From contig NZ_LEKH01000003.1 in assembly GCF_001029505.1 (NCBI RefSeq), forward strand, positions 124,001-188,000: a stretch of DNA of 64,000 nt, written 5' to 3'. Origin of the DNA: Rubrobacter aplysinae. Its GTDB lineage: Bacteria > Actinomycetota > Rubrobacteria > Rubrobacterales > Rubrobacteraceae. Shown in pieces: positions 40,301 to 48,599 of the stretch (positions are counted from its first letter, which is position 1; every line of letters starts with the position of its first letter). The translations under genes were made by a program, and so were the position numbers. A model generated the notes under the pieces. The model saw only the letters and a list, made by a program, of their open reading frames with translations, was not told where the DNA came from and did no database searches.

Positions 40301-42083
40301 GGACGAGCAGGGCCAGCCCAGGTTCATAATGGGTATCGTGGAGGACGTCACCGAGCGCAGAAAGGCTCAACTGGATCTGGCGGAGAGCGAGCGCCTCCTG
40401 AGGACCGTAACCAGCGGCGCGCCGGTCATCCTATTCGCGACGGACCCGGAAGGGGTGATCACACTCTCCGAAGGCAAGGGGCTGGATCTCGTCGGCCGGA
40501 GCCCGAGCGAAGATGTCGGGGAGTCGGTCTTCGAGACGTACGGGGATCTGCCGGAGATCGTGGACAACGTATGCCGGGCGCTGAACGGGCAGGAGGTGGC
40601 GGCTACCGTGGAGGTGGGAGGCCTGGCCTTCGAGACCCGCTACTCGCCCATACGCGACAGAGAAGGGGAAGTCACGGGCTCCATCGGGGTGGCGACCGAC
40701 GTCTCCGCCCGGCGGGAGCTCGAGAAGGAGCTCGAGCACCGGGCCTTCCACGACACCCTGACCGGGCTGCCGAATCGGGATCTATTCATGGAACGGCTGG
40801 AGCGCGCCCTGGCCCGGAACCTGCGGAACAAGCAGCACGTGGCGGTGCTTTTCCTGGACCTCGACGACTTCAAGCACGTAAACGACTCGCTGGGCCACAC
40901 GGCGGGCGACCGCCTGCTGATCGAGGCCGGACAGCGTATCCAGGCGTGTCTGAGAGACGAGGACACCGTTGCGCGCCTCGGCGGCGACGAGTTTGCCGTG
41001 CTCATGGAGGAGGTTCTGGAGCCGGAATCCACGGCGCGGGTGGCCGAGCGCATCGCGGCGGAGATACGCCGGCCCATCACCCTGGCCGAGTGCCCCGACA
41101 GCCCCACGGAGGGTCCAGAGGTGATAGGCACCCTGAGCCTGGGCATAGCCCTGAGCGGTCCGGAGGATAAACCGGTGGGCGCGGAGGAGCTTTTACAGAT
41201 GGCGGACGCCGCCCTGTACACGGCCAAGGACACCGGCAAGGACCACCACGAAGTGTTCCGCCAGGAGATGAAGGATCGCTCCGCCGAGGTGCTAAAGACC
41301 GGCAGAGACCTGCGCCTGGCGCTGGAACGCGAAGAGTTCATCCTGTACTACCAGCCCAAGATCGACCTCTCCACGGGCACGGTGTCCGGGGTAGAGGCGC
41401 TCCTCCGCTGGGAGCACCCGGAGCGCGGCCTGGTCCCCCCCGACGAGTTCATCCCGCACGCCGAGGATAACGGGCTGATAATACCCCTCGGCCGTTGGGT
41501 CCTGCGGGAGGCCTGCCGGCAGGCGAAAGAGTGGCAGGACCTCGGGCGCACAGCCTCGGAGGGCACAGCCTCTGGGGCCCCTTCCCCTGCGCCCCTCAAG
41601 GTCAACGTCAACGTGTCCGCCCGCCAGCTCCGGTCACCGGGCTTCCCGGCGGACGTGGCGGCGGCGCTTTCGGAGACGGGGATAGAACCTTCCAGCCTGG
41701 TGCTGGAGATCACGGAAGGCGTGCTATTCCAGCAGGACAGTCACGGCGCCTCCGTCCTGCGCGAGCTCAGGGAGCTCGGTGTGTGGCTCGCGATAGACGA
41801 TTTCGGGTCCGGCTACTCCTCGCTATCCTACCTGAAGAACCTGGCGGTGGACGTACTGAAGATAGACCGTTCCCTGGTCTCCGGCATGGGCGACGATCCC
41901 GCCAGTTACGCCATAGTCTCCGCCGCCGTCGCCGTCGCGCACGCCCTCGGCCTGCTGGCGGTAGCCGAAGGCGTCGAGGAGGAGTCCGAGCTCGACGAGC
42001 TGCTCAGGCTCGGCTGCGACTTCGGCCAGGGCTACTACTGGTCCAGCCCCAGGCCCGCCGACGAGATCACGGCCTTCCTGTAG
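37392..42083 (+). CDS. LOV- and multi-PAS-containing GGDEF-EAL protein (c-di-GMP turnover)
   Basis: 1563-aa cytoplasmic signalling protein with no membrane helix. The second PAS-type domain (about 115-237) is a LOV domain: it has GYNCRFLQG with Cys165 as the expected flavin-adduct residue, plus YANRALQRMTGY and NYRKDGTLFYNEL at conserved LOV positions. Around it are about eight further PAS domains (residues 8-1100). The GGDEF domain (about 1110-1280) has an intact GGDEF at 1197 and an RDED I-site five residues before; the EAL domain (about 1300-1560) has EALLRW at 1335, NVSARQL, EITEG, DDFGSGYSSL and AEGVEEE, all needed for phosphodiesterase activity. Net direction is not predictable. The start is GTG at 37392 with GGGAGAGG upstream. 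Blue light is the inferred input. Confidence 0.93.
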   Translation: MQKTHADLAGALEGATDAFFILDGGWRFTYLNSRAERVLDRRSERLLGEDLREALSESVTFTLRKELGRAVEERDLAGFRWYHPELDRWFEVRANPLESGVLVCLRDTDESREGWLGIVERALEASAAGALITDATQPHDPIIYANRALQRMTGYTEGEMIGYNCRFLQGTDRDQPELRGLRKAVRFGEDCTCILRNYRKDGTLFYNELYVSPVSDENGNVTHYLGIQNDVTDRVLASERDEETLRQQAAAMQSSMDGIGISGPDGRLGHLNQAHADLYGYANPDEMVGMGWRELYGEDQVSRFERDVVPDLVNEGHWRGEAAGVRKDGSEFPQELSLSVLEDGGTVCVVRDISERRRGEEASRLLSSIVEHSEEAIVANTLDGTITSWNPAAERLFGYTAEEMVGESVGILNPREKPNENLEKIKSMGRTGAPNRQETVRVAKSGERMEVSVTSSPVRDAAGSVTGTSAIFKDISRSKAAERALTESEERYRAIVEDQTEMICRFSPDRTLTFVNESYCRHFGLEREELLGESFMSQIPEEERRALEEHLFSLTRESPARSVEHRITTAGGEVRWHQWTDRALFDERGELTGYQSVGRDITERKEAEEALHRERNLLRTVIDSTRDFIFVKDTEHRFRLSNAAHQSVMGAGSQEELLLGKTNADYWGEKAAAPFHADDRRVLDHGEFIADREEKVYGASGEELWLSTTKAPLQASGGGIEGLVAVSRDITERRREQHELSITAARLTTLIQNMPSGILVEDEERNIRRANAAITRMFEMEATAEELTRDDCNTAARDVMNLLADPEGFVARIEEILASGRAVTGEEVLLADGRVYERDYVPVYVRGEYRGHMWHYRDLTSHKRAEERLRESQGRFRALFDQTAVGVCVADLDRRLLETNEAYQKITGYSGEELMGMSTLELTHPEDRAADTGVSRTFVSDHTDSYRRSKRYIRKDGAVIWAEATSSLVRDEQGQPRFIMGIVEDVTERRKAQLDLAESERLLRTVTSGAPVILFATDPEGVITLSEGKGLDLVGRSPSEDVGESVFETYGDLPEIVDNVCRALNGQEVAATVEVGGLAFETRYSPIRDREGEVTGSIGVATDVSARRELEKELEHRAFHDTLTGLPNRDLFMERLERALARNLRNKQHVAVLFLDLDDFKHVNDSLGHTAGDRLLIEAGQRIQACLRDEDTVARLGGDEFAVLMEEVLEPESTARVAERIAAEIRRPITLAECPDSPTEGPEVIGTLSLGIALSGPEDKPVGAEELLQMADAALYTAKDTGKDHHEVFRQEMKDRSAEVLKTGRDLRLALEREEFILYYQPKIDLSTGTVSGVEALLRWEHPERGLVPPDEFIPHAEDNGLIIPLGRWVLREACRQAKEWQDLGRTASEGTASGAPSPAPLKVNVNVSARQLRSPGFPADVAAALSETGIEPSSLVLEITEGVLFQQDSHGASVLRELRELGVWLAIDDFGSGYSSLSYLKNLAVDVLKIDRSLVSGMGDDPASYAIVSAAVAVAHALGLLAVAEGVEEESELDELLRLGCDFGQGYYWSSPRPADEITAFL

Positions 42084-42118
42084 CCCCTGTAACCTCTGTA
42101 GTTCCTGTAGCAGCGTAA

Positions 42119-42156
42119 CGGCCGGCTCTCGTGAACTCGTGAAGAGGCGCCGGCCG
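42119..42156. terminator. strong hairpin between convergent genes
   Basis: CGGCCGGC (42119-42126) pairs perfectly with GCCGGCCG (42149-42156), and CTCT/AGAG extends inwards, between the stop of the GGDEF-EAL gene and the stop of serA. Outer CAGCG/CGCTG adds pairing. No T-run follows on either strand. Confidence 0.6.
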
Positions 42157-42204
42157 CTGAAGACTCGGGGTAGCTGGATTAACGCTCTGCTACGTCTACC
42201 ACGG

Positions 42205-43785
42205 CTACAGCGTTACCGAGCGGGCCTCCGTGAAGCCCGGGATCTCCAGTAGCTGCTGTAGCACCTCATCCGGGACCTCCTCGTCCACCGTCACGGCCAT
42301 CGCCGCGCCGGAGTTGGGCTCGTCGCGGCCCACGGCCATGTTACCGATGTTCAGGCCGGCCTCGCCGAGGACAGATCCGATGCGCCCGATCATGCCGGGC
42401 ATGTCCTTGTTGCGGATGAACAGCATGTGCTTCTCCGGGGTGATGTCCAGGGTGAAGCCCATCGCGCCTATCAGACGCGGCCGCATCCCGGTGCCGATGA
42501 GCGTCCCGCTTACGGCGTGCTCGCCGTCACGGGTCTGCATCCTGAGCGTCACGAGGCTCGTGTAAGCCCCGTCCTCGGGCACGCGCGAGGTCTCGACCTT
42601 CAGGCCCCTCTCGCGGGCGAGCGCCGGGGTGTTCACGAAGTTCAGGGGCTCGTGCACCATCGGCGCGAGCAGCCCCTTCTGCGCCGAGACGTCCAAAAGC
42701 CGAGTGTCGAACTCTGCGACCTCGCCGCGGTACTCTACCTTGAGCGTCTCACCCGGACGGTCCGAGAGGCCGTACAGGAGCTTGCCGAGCGACTCGCACA
42801 GCTCGGAAAAACGCCCGACGAACTCCGCCCCCTCGCCCTCCGGTACCGGGGCGTTTATGGCGTGCATCGGCACCTCGCCCCGGAGCGCGAACGCGACCTG
42901 CTCGGCGGCGGTCACCCCGGCCCTATCCTGGGCTTCCACGGTGCTCGCGCCGAGGTGGGGCGTGACGACCGTGTTCGGGAGCGAGAACAGCGGCGAGCCG
43001 GTGTTCGGCTCCTCGGCGTACACGTCGAGGGCGGCCCCGCCGATGGTCCCCTCCTTGAGGGCGTTGTAGAGGTCGGTCTCGTTTACGATGCCGCCACGGG
43101 CGACGTTTATGAGGTAGGCCGAGGGCTTCATCCGCCCGAGCGCGGCGGAATCTATCATGCCCGTCGTCTGCGGCGTGCGCGGCACGTGCAGCGAGATGAA
43201 GTCGGCGTTTTCCAGCACCTCCTCGACAGATTCGGCGCGGTGGACGCCCATCTGCCGGATCTTCTCGTCCGAGATGTACGGGTCGTAGGCGAGTACCTTC
43301 ATCCTCATGCCCAGGGCACCCCGGGCGACTATGGCCCCGACGTGCCCGAGCCCGACGAGCCCGAGCGTCTTCTCCGCGACCTCCACACCCTTGAACTCGC
43401 CGCGCTTCCACTTACCTTCACGCAGAGAGGCGTCCGCCGCCGGGATGTGGCGCGCGGCGGCCAGCATCAAGCCCAGGGTGTGCTCGGCGGCGGCGATGGT
43501 GTTGGACTCCGGGGCGTTCGCCACGAGGATGCCGCGTTTGGAGGCGGCCTCGATATCTATGTTGTCCACCCCGATACCTGCGCGCCCGATGGCCTTCATG
43601 TTGTCGGCGCGCCCGATCACGTCCGCCGTCACCTGGGTCGCGCTGCGGATTATGAGGCCGTCGTACTCGCCTATCCTCTCCAGAAGCTCCTCGTCGGAGA
43701 GGTCGAGCAGCACGTCGACGTCGAAGTCCTCTTTTAGCAGCTCGACGCCGCTCTCGGCGAGCTTCTCGGTGATCAGGACCTTCAA
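42205..43785 (-). CDS. serA: D-3-phosphoglycerate dehydrogenase
   Basis: First enzyme of serine synthesis, oxidising 3-phosphoglycerate with NAD, 526 aa. The catalytic part has VANAPESNTIAAAEHTLGLMLAAAR, the cofactor loop LGLVGLGHVGAIVA and PHLGASTVEAQDRAG with the catalytic His. The C-terminus holds the ASB/intervening domain and an ACT domain (HMLFIRNKDMPGMIGRIGSVLGEAGLNIGNMAVGRD), the type II arrangement of actinobacteria that often gives serine feedback. The TTG at 43785 overlaps the stop of the upstream aminotransferase (TTGA) and has GGGGTG 5 bases before it; the much longer reading to 44322 is a shadow of that neighbour. The two genes act in consecutive steps. Confidence 0.96.
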   Translation of the reverse strand: MKVLITEKLAESGVELLKEDFDVDVLLDLSDEELLERIGEYDGLIIRSATQVTADVIGRADNMKAIGRAGIGVDNIDIEAASKRGILVANAPESNTIAAAEHTLGLMLAAARHIPAADASLREGKWKRGEFKGVEVAEKTLGLVGLGHVGAIVARGALGMRMKVLAYDPYISDEKIRQMGVHRAESVEEVLENADFISLHVPRTPQTTGMIDSAALGRMKPSAYLINVARGGIVNETDLYNALKEGTIGGAALDVYAEEPNTGSPLFSLPNTVVTPHLGASTVEAQDRAGVTAAEQVAFALRGEVPMHAINAPVPEGEGAEFVGRFSELCESLGKLLYGLSDRPGETLKVEYRGEVAEFDTRLLDVSAQKGLLAPMVHEPLNFVNTPALARERGLKVETSRVPEDGAYTSLVTLRMQTRDGEHAVSGTLIGTGMRPRLIGAMGFTLDITPEKHMLFIRNKDMPGMIGRIGSVLGEAGLNIGNMAVGRDEPNSGAAMAVTVDEEVPDEVLQQLLEIPGFTEARSVTL

Positions 43786-44939
43786 GCGGTCACCCCGCTC
43801 TCCGAGAAGACGCGCTGGGCCGCGCCCACACCCTTGCCGAGCTCGACGGGATGGCCCTGAGCTTCGAGCGCGAGCTCGGTGGCGGCCATCGTGGAGATGA
43901 TGTCGTAGGCGTCGAAGTAGCCGCAGTGCCCGACGCGCAGTATCCGGCCCGCGTACTCGGCCTGTCCGCCCTGGATCTGGACGCCGTGATCCTCGAATAT
44001 GGACCGCACCAGCGCCTTGCCGTCCAGCCCCTCCGGGACCCACGCGGCGGTGACCGCCGTGTTCAGCTCCTCGTCCGGCCCGAAGAGCGTGAGACCCATG
44101 CCCTTGATGCCCTCCCGCGCCGCGCGCCCGAGCATCCGGTGCCGCTCGAACACGTTCTCCACACCCTCCTCGAGGATCTGACCCAGCGCGTAGTCCAGCT
44201 GCATTATGAGGCTGACCGCCGGGGTGAACGCCGTCTGCGGCGGGCTCTTGTCGTAGGCCTGCTTCGCGGCGGTAAAGTCGAAGTAGAAACGCGGCATGGT
44301 GGACTCCGCGTGATACTCCCACGCCTTCTCCGAGACGCTCACGAAGCCGAGCCCCGGCGGCGTCATCAGGGCCTTCTGGCTCCCGGCGACGACCACGTCA
44401 ACGCCCCACTCATCCGTGCGCAGCTCGCAGGCCCCGAGCCCGGAGACGGCGTCCACGACGGTCAGCGTGTCGCTCGTGGCGGCGGCGAAGCCCTCGATGT
44501 CGTTGACTGTGCCGGTCGAGGTCTCCGACAGGACGCACATGGCGGCCTTGATCCCGGGGTCGCCCGCGAGCGCCCGGCGCACGTCCTCGTTATCGGCCTT
44601 CTCGCCCCACTCGTACTTGAGCTCCGTGACCTCCAGGCCGAACGCCCGGCTCATCTTGACCCAGCGGTTACCGAAGTTGCCGTTGTTCACGACGAGCACC
44701 TTGTCGCCGGGCGAGAACAGGTTCACCAGCGCGCCCTCGAAGGCCCCGGTCCCGCTAGCCGGGTAGGTGAAGATGTCGTTCCCGGTCAGGAACACCTTCT
44801 TCAGGTTCTCGTTCACCCGGGTAAACACCTCGCCAAACTCCGGCGTGCGGTGGTGGATTATGGGCAGCGCGCCAGCGGCCGAGACCTCGGGCGGTATCGG
44901 CGTCGGTCCGGGCGACATTAGACGATACTTGTTCATCAT
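43782..44939 (-). CDS. class V aminotransferase, probable phosphoserine aminotransferase
   Basis: PLP enzyme of 385 aa. It opens with NKYRLMSPGPTPIPPEV and has the class V pattern: SGTGAFEGALVNLFSPGDKVLVV, the internal-aldimine Asp in DAVSGLGACELRTDEWGVDVVVAGSQKALMTPPG, whose SQKA lysine binds PLP, and the C-terminal VGHCGYFDAYD. This subgroup also includes alanine-glyoxylate and serine-pyruvate aminotransferases, so sequence alone does not settle the substrate. Translational coupling to serA argues strongly for 3-phosphohydroxypyruvate transamination (the SerC step). The likely start is ATG at 44939; the reading from 45020 adds 27 residues without family support. Chosen with moderate certainty. 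Confidence 0.88.
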   Translation of the reverse strand: MMNKYRLMSPGPTPIPPEVSAAGALPIIHHRTPEFGEVFTRVNENLKKVFLTGNDIFTYPASGTGAFEGALVNLFSPGDKVLVVNNGNFGNRWVKMSRAFGLEVTELKYEWGEKADNEDVRRALAGDPGIKAAMCVLSETSTGTVNDIEGFAAATSDTLTVVDAVSGLGACELRTDEWGVDVVVAGSQKALMTPPGLGFVSVSEKAWEYHAESTMPRFYFDFTAAKQAYDKSPPQTAFTPAVSLIMQLDYALGQILEEGVENVFERHRMLGRAAREGIKGMGLTLFGPDEELNTAVTAAWVPEGLDGKALVRSIFEDHGVQIQGGQAEYAGRILRVGHCGYFDAYDIISTMAATELALEAQGHPVELGKGVGAAQRVFSESGVTA

Positions 44940-45170
44940 GCGTGCTAATTGCTCCCTCTGTAGACTCTGTGGATACTCCGGCTCATCCGGTGACTCGCCG
45001 CCGGCCCGCTCCGGGAACACCCGCTCCGGGCCAACCCGGCTATTCTAGACACAAACCGGCCGGCAGACCACGTCCCATAGCATTAAATGCGACCTTTCAC
45101 GCTCCACCGGCCCGCTCACCCTCGCCATTAAAGCATTTTTAGACATCAAAACCCGTGAAAGCTATGGCTG
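44940..45170. promoter_or_regulatory. upstream region of the serine operon, with inverted repeats
   Basis: This 231-base AT-richer segment contains the pseudo-palindrome GCATTAAATGC (45080-45090) and an 8-bp inverted repeat CTTTCACG (around 45093-45100) with CGTGAAAG (around 45154-45161). They flank the likely promoter of the aminotransferase-serA operon on the minus strand and could be operator half-sites. No clear -35/-10 pair is seen and no known riboswitch was recognised. Confidence 0.4.
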
Positions 45171-47024
45171 CTAATCTTGTTTCTCTTGTTTTTTGTCCCG
45201 TTCTTTCTCATCTTTCTTATTCTCTTCATCCTTTCCGGCGTTGGTCTGTATCTCCCAGACCTCCTCGGATATTCCGCCCAGCGTCGAAACGCCGGGAGCT
45301 ACCCGGGGCGGGCCGTACTTGGAGAAGACGGAGATTATGTACGGCTCCCCCTCCGTCTGCACGAGGCAGATGTCGTTGTAGACGCCGTTGATCCAACCCA
45401 CTTTGCAGGCCGGCTCCGCCTCCGGCGGCAGGTCTCCGCCGACCCAGCTCTCGGGGCCGTTCTGGCGCATCAGGCCGAGCATCTCCCCGGTGTGGGCCTC
45501 GTTCGCCGCCTCGCCGGAGGCTATGCCGGAGAGTATCTCCGCCATGTCGCGCGGGGTGGTGTAGTTGTCGAGGCCCGGTGCGGCGGCGCGCTGGTCCGTG
45601 ACCTTGTTGTGGATCTCCGTGTTCTCCGCACCGAGGTCGTTGGCAACCTCGTTGACGTACCCGGGGCCGCCGACGGTGCGCACCAGCAGGTTGGTCGCCA
45701 CGTTGTCGGACTGCTTTACCATCATCCACAGATAGTCGGATACGGTGTGGGATACGCTCTCTTCCTGCCACTGCAGGCCGCCCGCGCCGCCGGCGTAGTC
45801 CCGGTCCTCGGTCGCGACGGTTTCATCCAGCGAGAGCTCTTCGGCCTCGATCTTGCGGTACACGGCGGCCATTACGGGGAGCTTTATGACCGAGGCGGCG
45901 TAGAACCGCTCGTCGGGCCGGATACCGTACCCCCAGTCTCCGCTCTTATCCTGTACGTACACCCCGACGGTCCCCTCGTAATCCTCGACGATCTTGCGCA
46001 CCTCACCGAGACCCTCCTCGACCTCCTCGCGCCTCTCGCGGGGCACACCCTCCAGCACGGGCTCCGCCGTCGGCACCATCGCCGGACCGGCCTCGGGCAG
46101 GGAGCCCGAGGCGACGAGCGGCTCCGGGAAGCCGGGTAGCTCGGCCTTGGTGAGGTTACGTCCGAGGCCGAGGGTGTACCAGGACCCCTCGTAGCTGCGG
46201 AGATAGGCGTTGGTACGCTCGCCGGAGCCTCCCTGCATCCGCACCCTGGCGAAGTCACCCTCCTTTTGCAGGGCCACCGGCTCCCAGCCTCCCCCGAGGT
46301 ACAGGCTGTCGGAGGCCAGTATACGGGCCTCCGCCTCCGGGCCGTCGGCGGGGCCTATCGTCGCCCCCGGCTCCGGGTAGAGGCTCTTGCGCACGTCCTC
46401 CGGCAGGCCCACCAGGGGAGCCCGGCCTTTCTCTGGATAGTCTGGGTTATCCGCCAGCACCGAGCGCCGGGCCTCCCATTTCCTCCCGACCTTCTTGCTG
46501 TACACGGCGTAGGCGCCATCCCGGCTGGGATCTTCGATCTCCGTCACTGCCCACGAGGGGTCGTCGGTGCTCTGGAAGGTGGTCCCGACCCCCGAAGGCT
46601 CCGCTCCGGGTAGCGCGGGCGCGACCGCGGCGTACGCCGCCGCGGCGGGGGACGGCTGTGACAGCGAGGGCTCCGCGCCTCCTCCGGACTCACCGGCTCC
46701 AGGGTTACCGCCGCCCCCGCTCTGGCCGCCGCCCTGATCGCCCTCCCGGGCTGCCCCGGTAGCCTCATCCGCGCTGCGGGCGAGCTCTTCCTCACCGGAG
46801 CCCCCCGTGGACGATGTCCCCGGAGGGAGGCTCTGGATTCCGCCGACGAGCTGGCTCTGCAGGGAACCCAGAGATGAGCCCACAGAGCCGACCCCGCCCC
46901 CTGTCACGCCGAGGAGCGCGAGCGGCACGACGACCACGAGCGCGAGCAGGACCACCAGCGCCGCCAACCGGCGCCGGCGCTTGCGTTTTCTCTCGAACCG
47001 CCGGACCCTCCGGGGCTCGCTCAC
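45171..47024 (-). CDS. membrane-anchored class A beta-lactamase-like serine hydrolase with large N-terminal region
   Basis: 617-aa protein. A very basic cytoplasmic start (RRVRRFERKRKRRRR) precedes a helix (LAALVVLLALVVVVPLALLGV), a Ser/Gly linker to about 110, a novel middle domain (about 115-330) and a C-terminal beta-lactamase domain (about 345-600). The class A serine-lysine pair reads ASVIKLP (SxxK), the second motif is KQSDNVATN (SDN) and the third is CKVGWINGV, a KVG in place of KTG. Motifs suggest an acylating serine enzyme; it may be a penicillin-binding protein or hydrolase rather than a true resistance enzyme. The start is uncertain: GTG at 47024 is chosen because it sits just before the anchor; a GTG at 47180 is possible. 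Confidence 0.8.
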   Translation of the reverse strand: MSEPRRVRRFERKRKRRRRLAALVVLLALVVVVPLALLGVTGGGVGSVGSSLGSLQSQLVGGIQSLPPGTSSTGGSGEEELARSADEATGAAREGDQGGGQSGGGGNPGAGESGGGAEPSLSQPSPAAAAYAAVAPALPGAEPSGVGTTFQSTDDPSWAVTEIEDPSRDGAYAVYSKKVGRKWEARRSVLADNPDYPEKGRAPLVGLPEDVRKSLYPEPGATIGPADGPEAEARILASDSLYLGGGWEPVALQKEGDFARVRMQGGSGERTNAYLRSYEGSWYTLGLGRNLTKAELPGFPEPLVASGSLPEAGPAMVPTAEPVLEGVPRERREEVEEGLGEVRKIVEDYEGTVGVYVQDKSGDWGYGIRPDERFYAASVIKLPVMAAVYRKIEAEELSLDETVATEDRDYAGGAGGLQWQEESVSHTVSDYLWMMVKQSDNVATNLLVRTVGGPGYVNEVANDLGAENTEIHNKVTDQRAAAPGLDNYTTPRDMAEILSGIASGEAANEAHTGEMLGLMRQNGPESWVGGDLPPEAEPACKVGWINGVYNDICLVQTEGEPYIISVFSKYGPPRVAPGVSTLGGISEEVWEIQTNAGKDEENKKDEKERDKKQEKQD

Positions 47025-47210
47025 GGGCTGCTCACTCGGAGCGTTTTGCCGGGCATCTCGTTTCCCCCTCCACTTCTGGCACCGGGTAAGATTATCAGCT
47101 TCGCCGGATAACGTGGCGGAAAGTTGCGGAAAGTGGCCGGTCGTCGTCTGGCTCGCAGTCCGGACCGCGCCCGGGGCCACACCGGATGACCCACCAGAAA
47201 GCCAGCCAGC

Positions 47211-48596
47211 CTAACCTTTCGCCGCGTCGAAACCGCCTCCTTCGAGGGGTGCGGCGTGACCGGCGGCGTAGCGGGCGGCGTAGCCCGTCTCCCCGCCCCG
47301 GCGGCCGAAGCGCGCACCGGGGGCGCGGTCCTCCATCTCCTGGGCGCTAACGTTTGCCCGGATCCTCTCTTCCAGGAGATCCAGGCGCAGGCTGTCCCCG
47401 TCCCGCAGGCGGGAGATCACACCCCCACCGGCGGCCTCGGGCCACACCGGGGAGGCCCACGCGCCCCGGGCCCCGTCGGGGGCCAGGCCGTCGGTAAAGA
47501 CGGGGATATCTTCGAGACCGGCCTCCCGCAGGGCTCCGGAGAGCCGGTCCAGCCGCCACAGTCCGGGAGCGCCCCGCCCCCCGAGGCCGCCGACCACCAG
47601 GATCTGCCCCTCCTCCAGAGCGCCGTTCTCCACGGCGCCGAGCGCCTCTTTCTCGGACCAGAAGACCCGGCACTCGCCCCGAACCTCCTCTGCCCCGGGC
47701 ATCTGCCGGCAAGGCGTCTCGGTCGCCGAGGCCCGGCCCTCGATCAGGACCAGCCGGGAGCCCGAGAACGGGCCGCTCCCCTCGTCCTCTGAATCTTCGA
47801 CCGCTTCGGGGAGGGAGGTCTTGAGACGGCCGGAGACGGTCGGGGCGTGGTGCAGGTCGCCGGAGATGTGCGCCAACAGTCCCGGCACGCCGCGGCGGCC
47901 GAACCACTCCGAGGCAGGCTCGGCGACCACCGGCGTCTCCGGGATGAGCACCCGGAGCATGCGGGCGCATCCCGCTACCCCGGCCTCCCGGCCCAGGGCG
48001 GAGAGGTGGATCACGGTCTCCGGTCCGCCGCCGAGGGAGAGCCCGGCGCGCAGCGCGTTCGCCAGCGAGAAGCTAGAGACCAGCCTGCGGGCCGTGGGCT
48101 TGCCGGCTCGTCCGAGCTCCACCGCCGTCTCCGCCGCAGATAGAGTCTCCTCGGCCCCTTCGGTGGGCCCTGCGGAGAACGGCACGAGACCGAGCGCCGC
48201 CATGCTGGCCGAGAACGGCGCGGGGGTGCCGTTTAGCGGGCCGCCGAGCGGAGCGTCGAGGACCACGGGCAACTCCGCCCGCAGCGCGGCGGAGATCAGC
48301 CCGGCGAGCCGCTCCGGTGGACCATCCGGGATCAAGAGCGCCGCCGCGCCGGTGGCCGCGAGACCGAGATGTGCGGCGTCCGCGATCCACTCCCGCACGA
48401 GCGCGACGCCCCACTCCGGGGAAAGGGGCGGCTCCGGGAGGTTTACCGGCTCGCCGCCGGCCTCCCTCACGGCCTGCATCAGGCCCGGCGAGTCCGCGGG
48501 GACGGCGATCCGGGGAGCCGGGCCGCCGCTTTCACCGGGCGTGGCCCGCGCGGCGTCCTGGGGGTTTTCCGGAGAAGGCTCGGACACGGCAGACAC
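47211..48596 (-). CDS. degenerate IlvD/Edd (dehydratase) family protein lacking the iron-sulfur motifs
   Basis: 461-aa protein that follows the dihydroxy-acid/phosphogluconate dehydratase fold but is about 100 residues short. The C-terminal half lines up well: LAHISGDLHHAPTVSGRLKTSLPEAV, SRLVLIEGRASATE, FWSEKEALGAVENGALEEGQILVVGGLGGRGAPGL, VFTDGLAPDGARGAWASPVWPEAAGGGVISRLRDGDSLRLDLLEERI. In true enzymes the first cluster cysteine lies in a (G)CDK-type segment and the second in ACGGMYTANTM; here these read IPDGPPERLAG and are absent, and the ACGG region is missing. So dehydratase chemistry is not expected. It starts 3 bases after the gatB stop (same strand), and is likely co-transcribed with gatB. 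Role unknown. Confidence 0.75.
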   Translation of the reverse strand: MSAVSEPSPENPQDAARATPGESGGPAPRIAVPADSPGLMQAVREAGGEPVNLPEPPLSPEWGVALVREWIADAAHLGLAATGAAALLIPDGPPERLAGLISAALRAELPVVLDAPLGGPLNGTPAPFSASMAALGLVPFSAGPTEGAEETLSAAETAVELGRAGKPTARRLVSSFSLANALRAGLSLGGGPETVIHLSALGREAGVAGCARMLRVLIPETPVVAEPASEWFGRRGVPGLLAHISGDLHHAPTVSGRLKTSLPEAVEDSEDEGSGPFSGSRLVLIEGRASATETPCRQMPGAEEVRGECRVFWSEKEALGAVENGALEEGQILVVGGLGGRGAPGLWRLDRLSGALREAGLEDIPVFTDGLAPDGARGAWASPVWPEAAGGGVISRLRDGDSLRLDLLEERIRANVSAQEMEDRAPGARFGRRGGETGYAARYAAGHAAPLEGGGFDAAKG

Positions 48597-48599
48597 AGG

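Noticed and set aside
42061-42205. small gene after the LOV-GGDEF-EAL gene
   Set aside because: Only repeated CTGTA words and a terminator hairpin are present.
42205-44322. 705-aa reading of serA
   Set aside because: The first 179 codons are a shadow of the aminotransferase gene; the real start at 43785 has a ribosome-binding site and the family N-terminus (KVLITEKLAESG).
47211-48596. functional dihydroxy-acid dehydratase (ilvD)
   Set aside because: Cluster cysteines and the ACGGMYTANTM region are missing and the protein is short.
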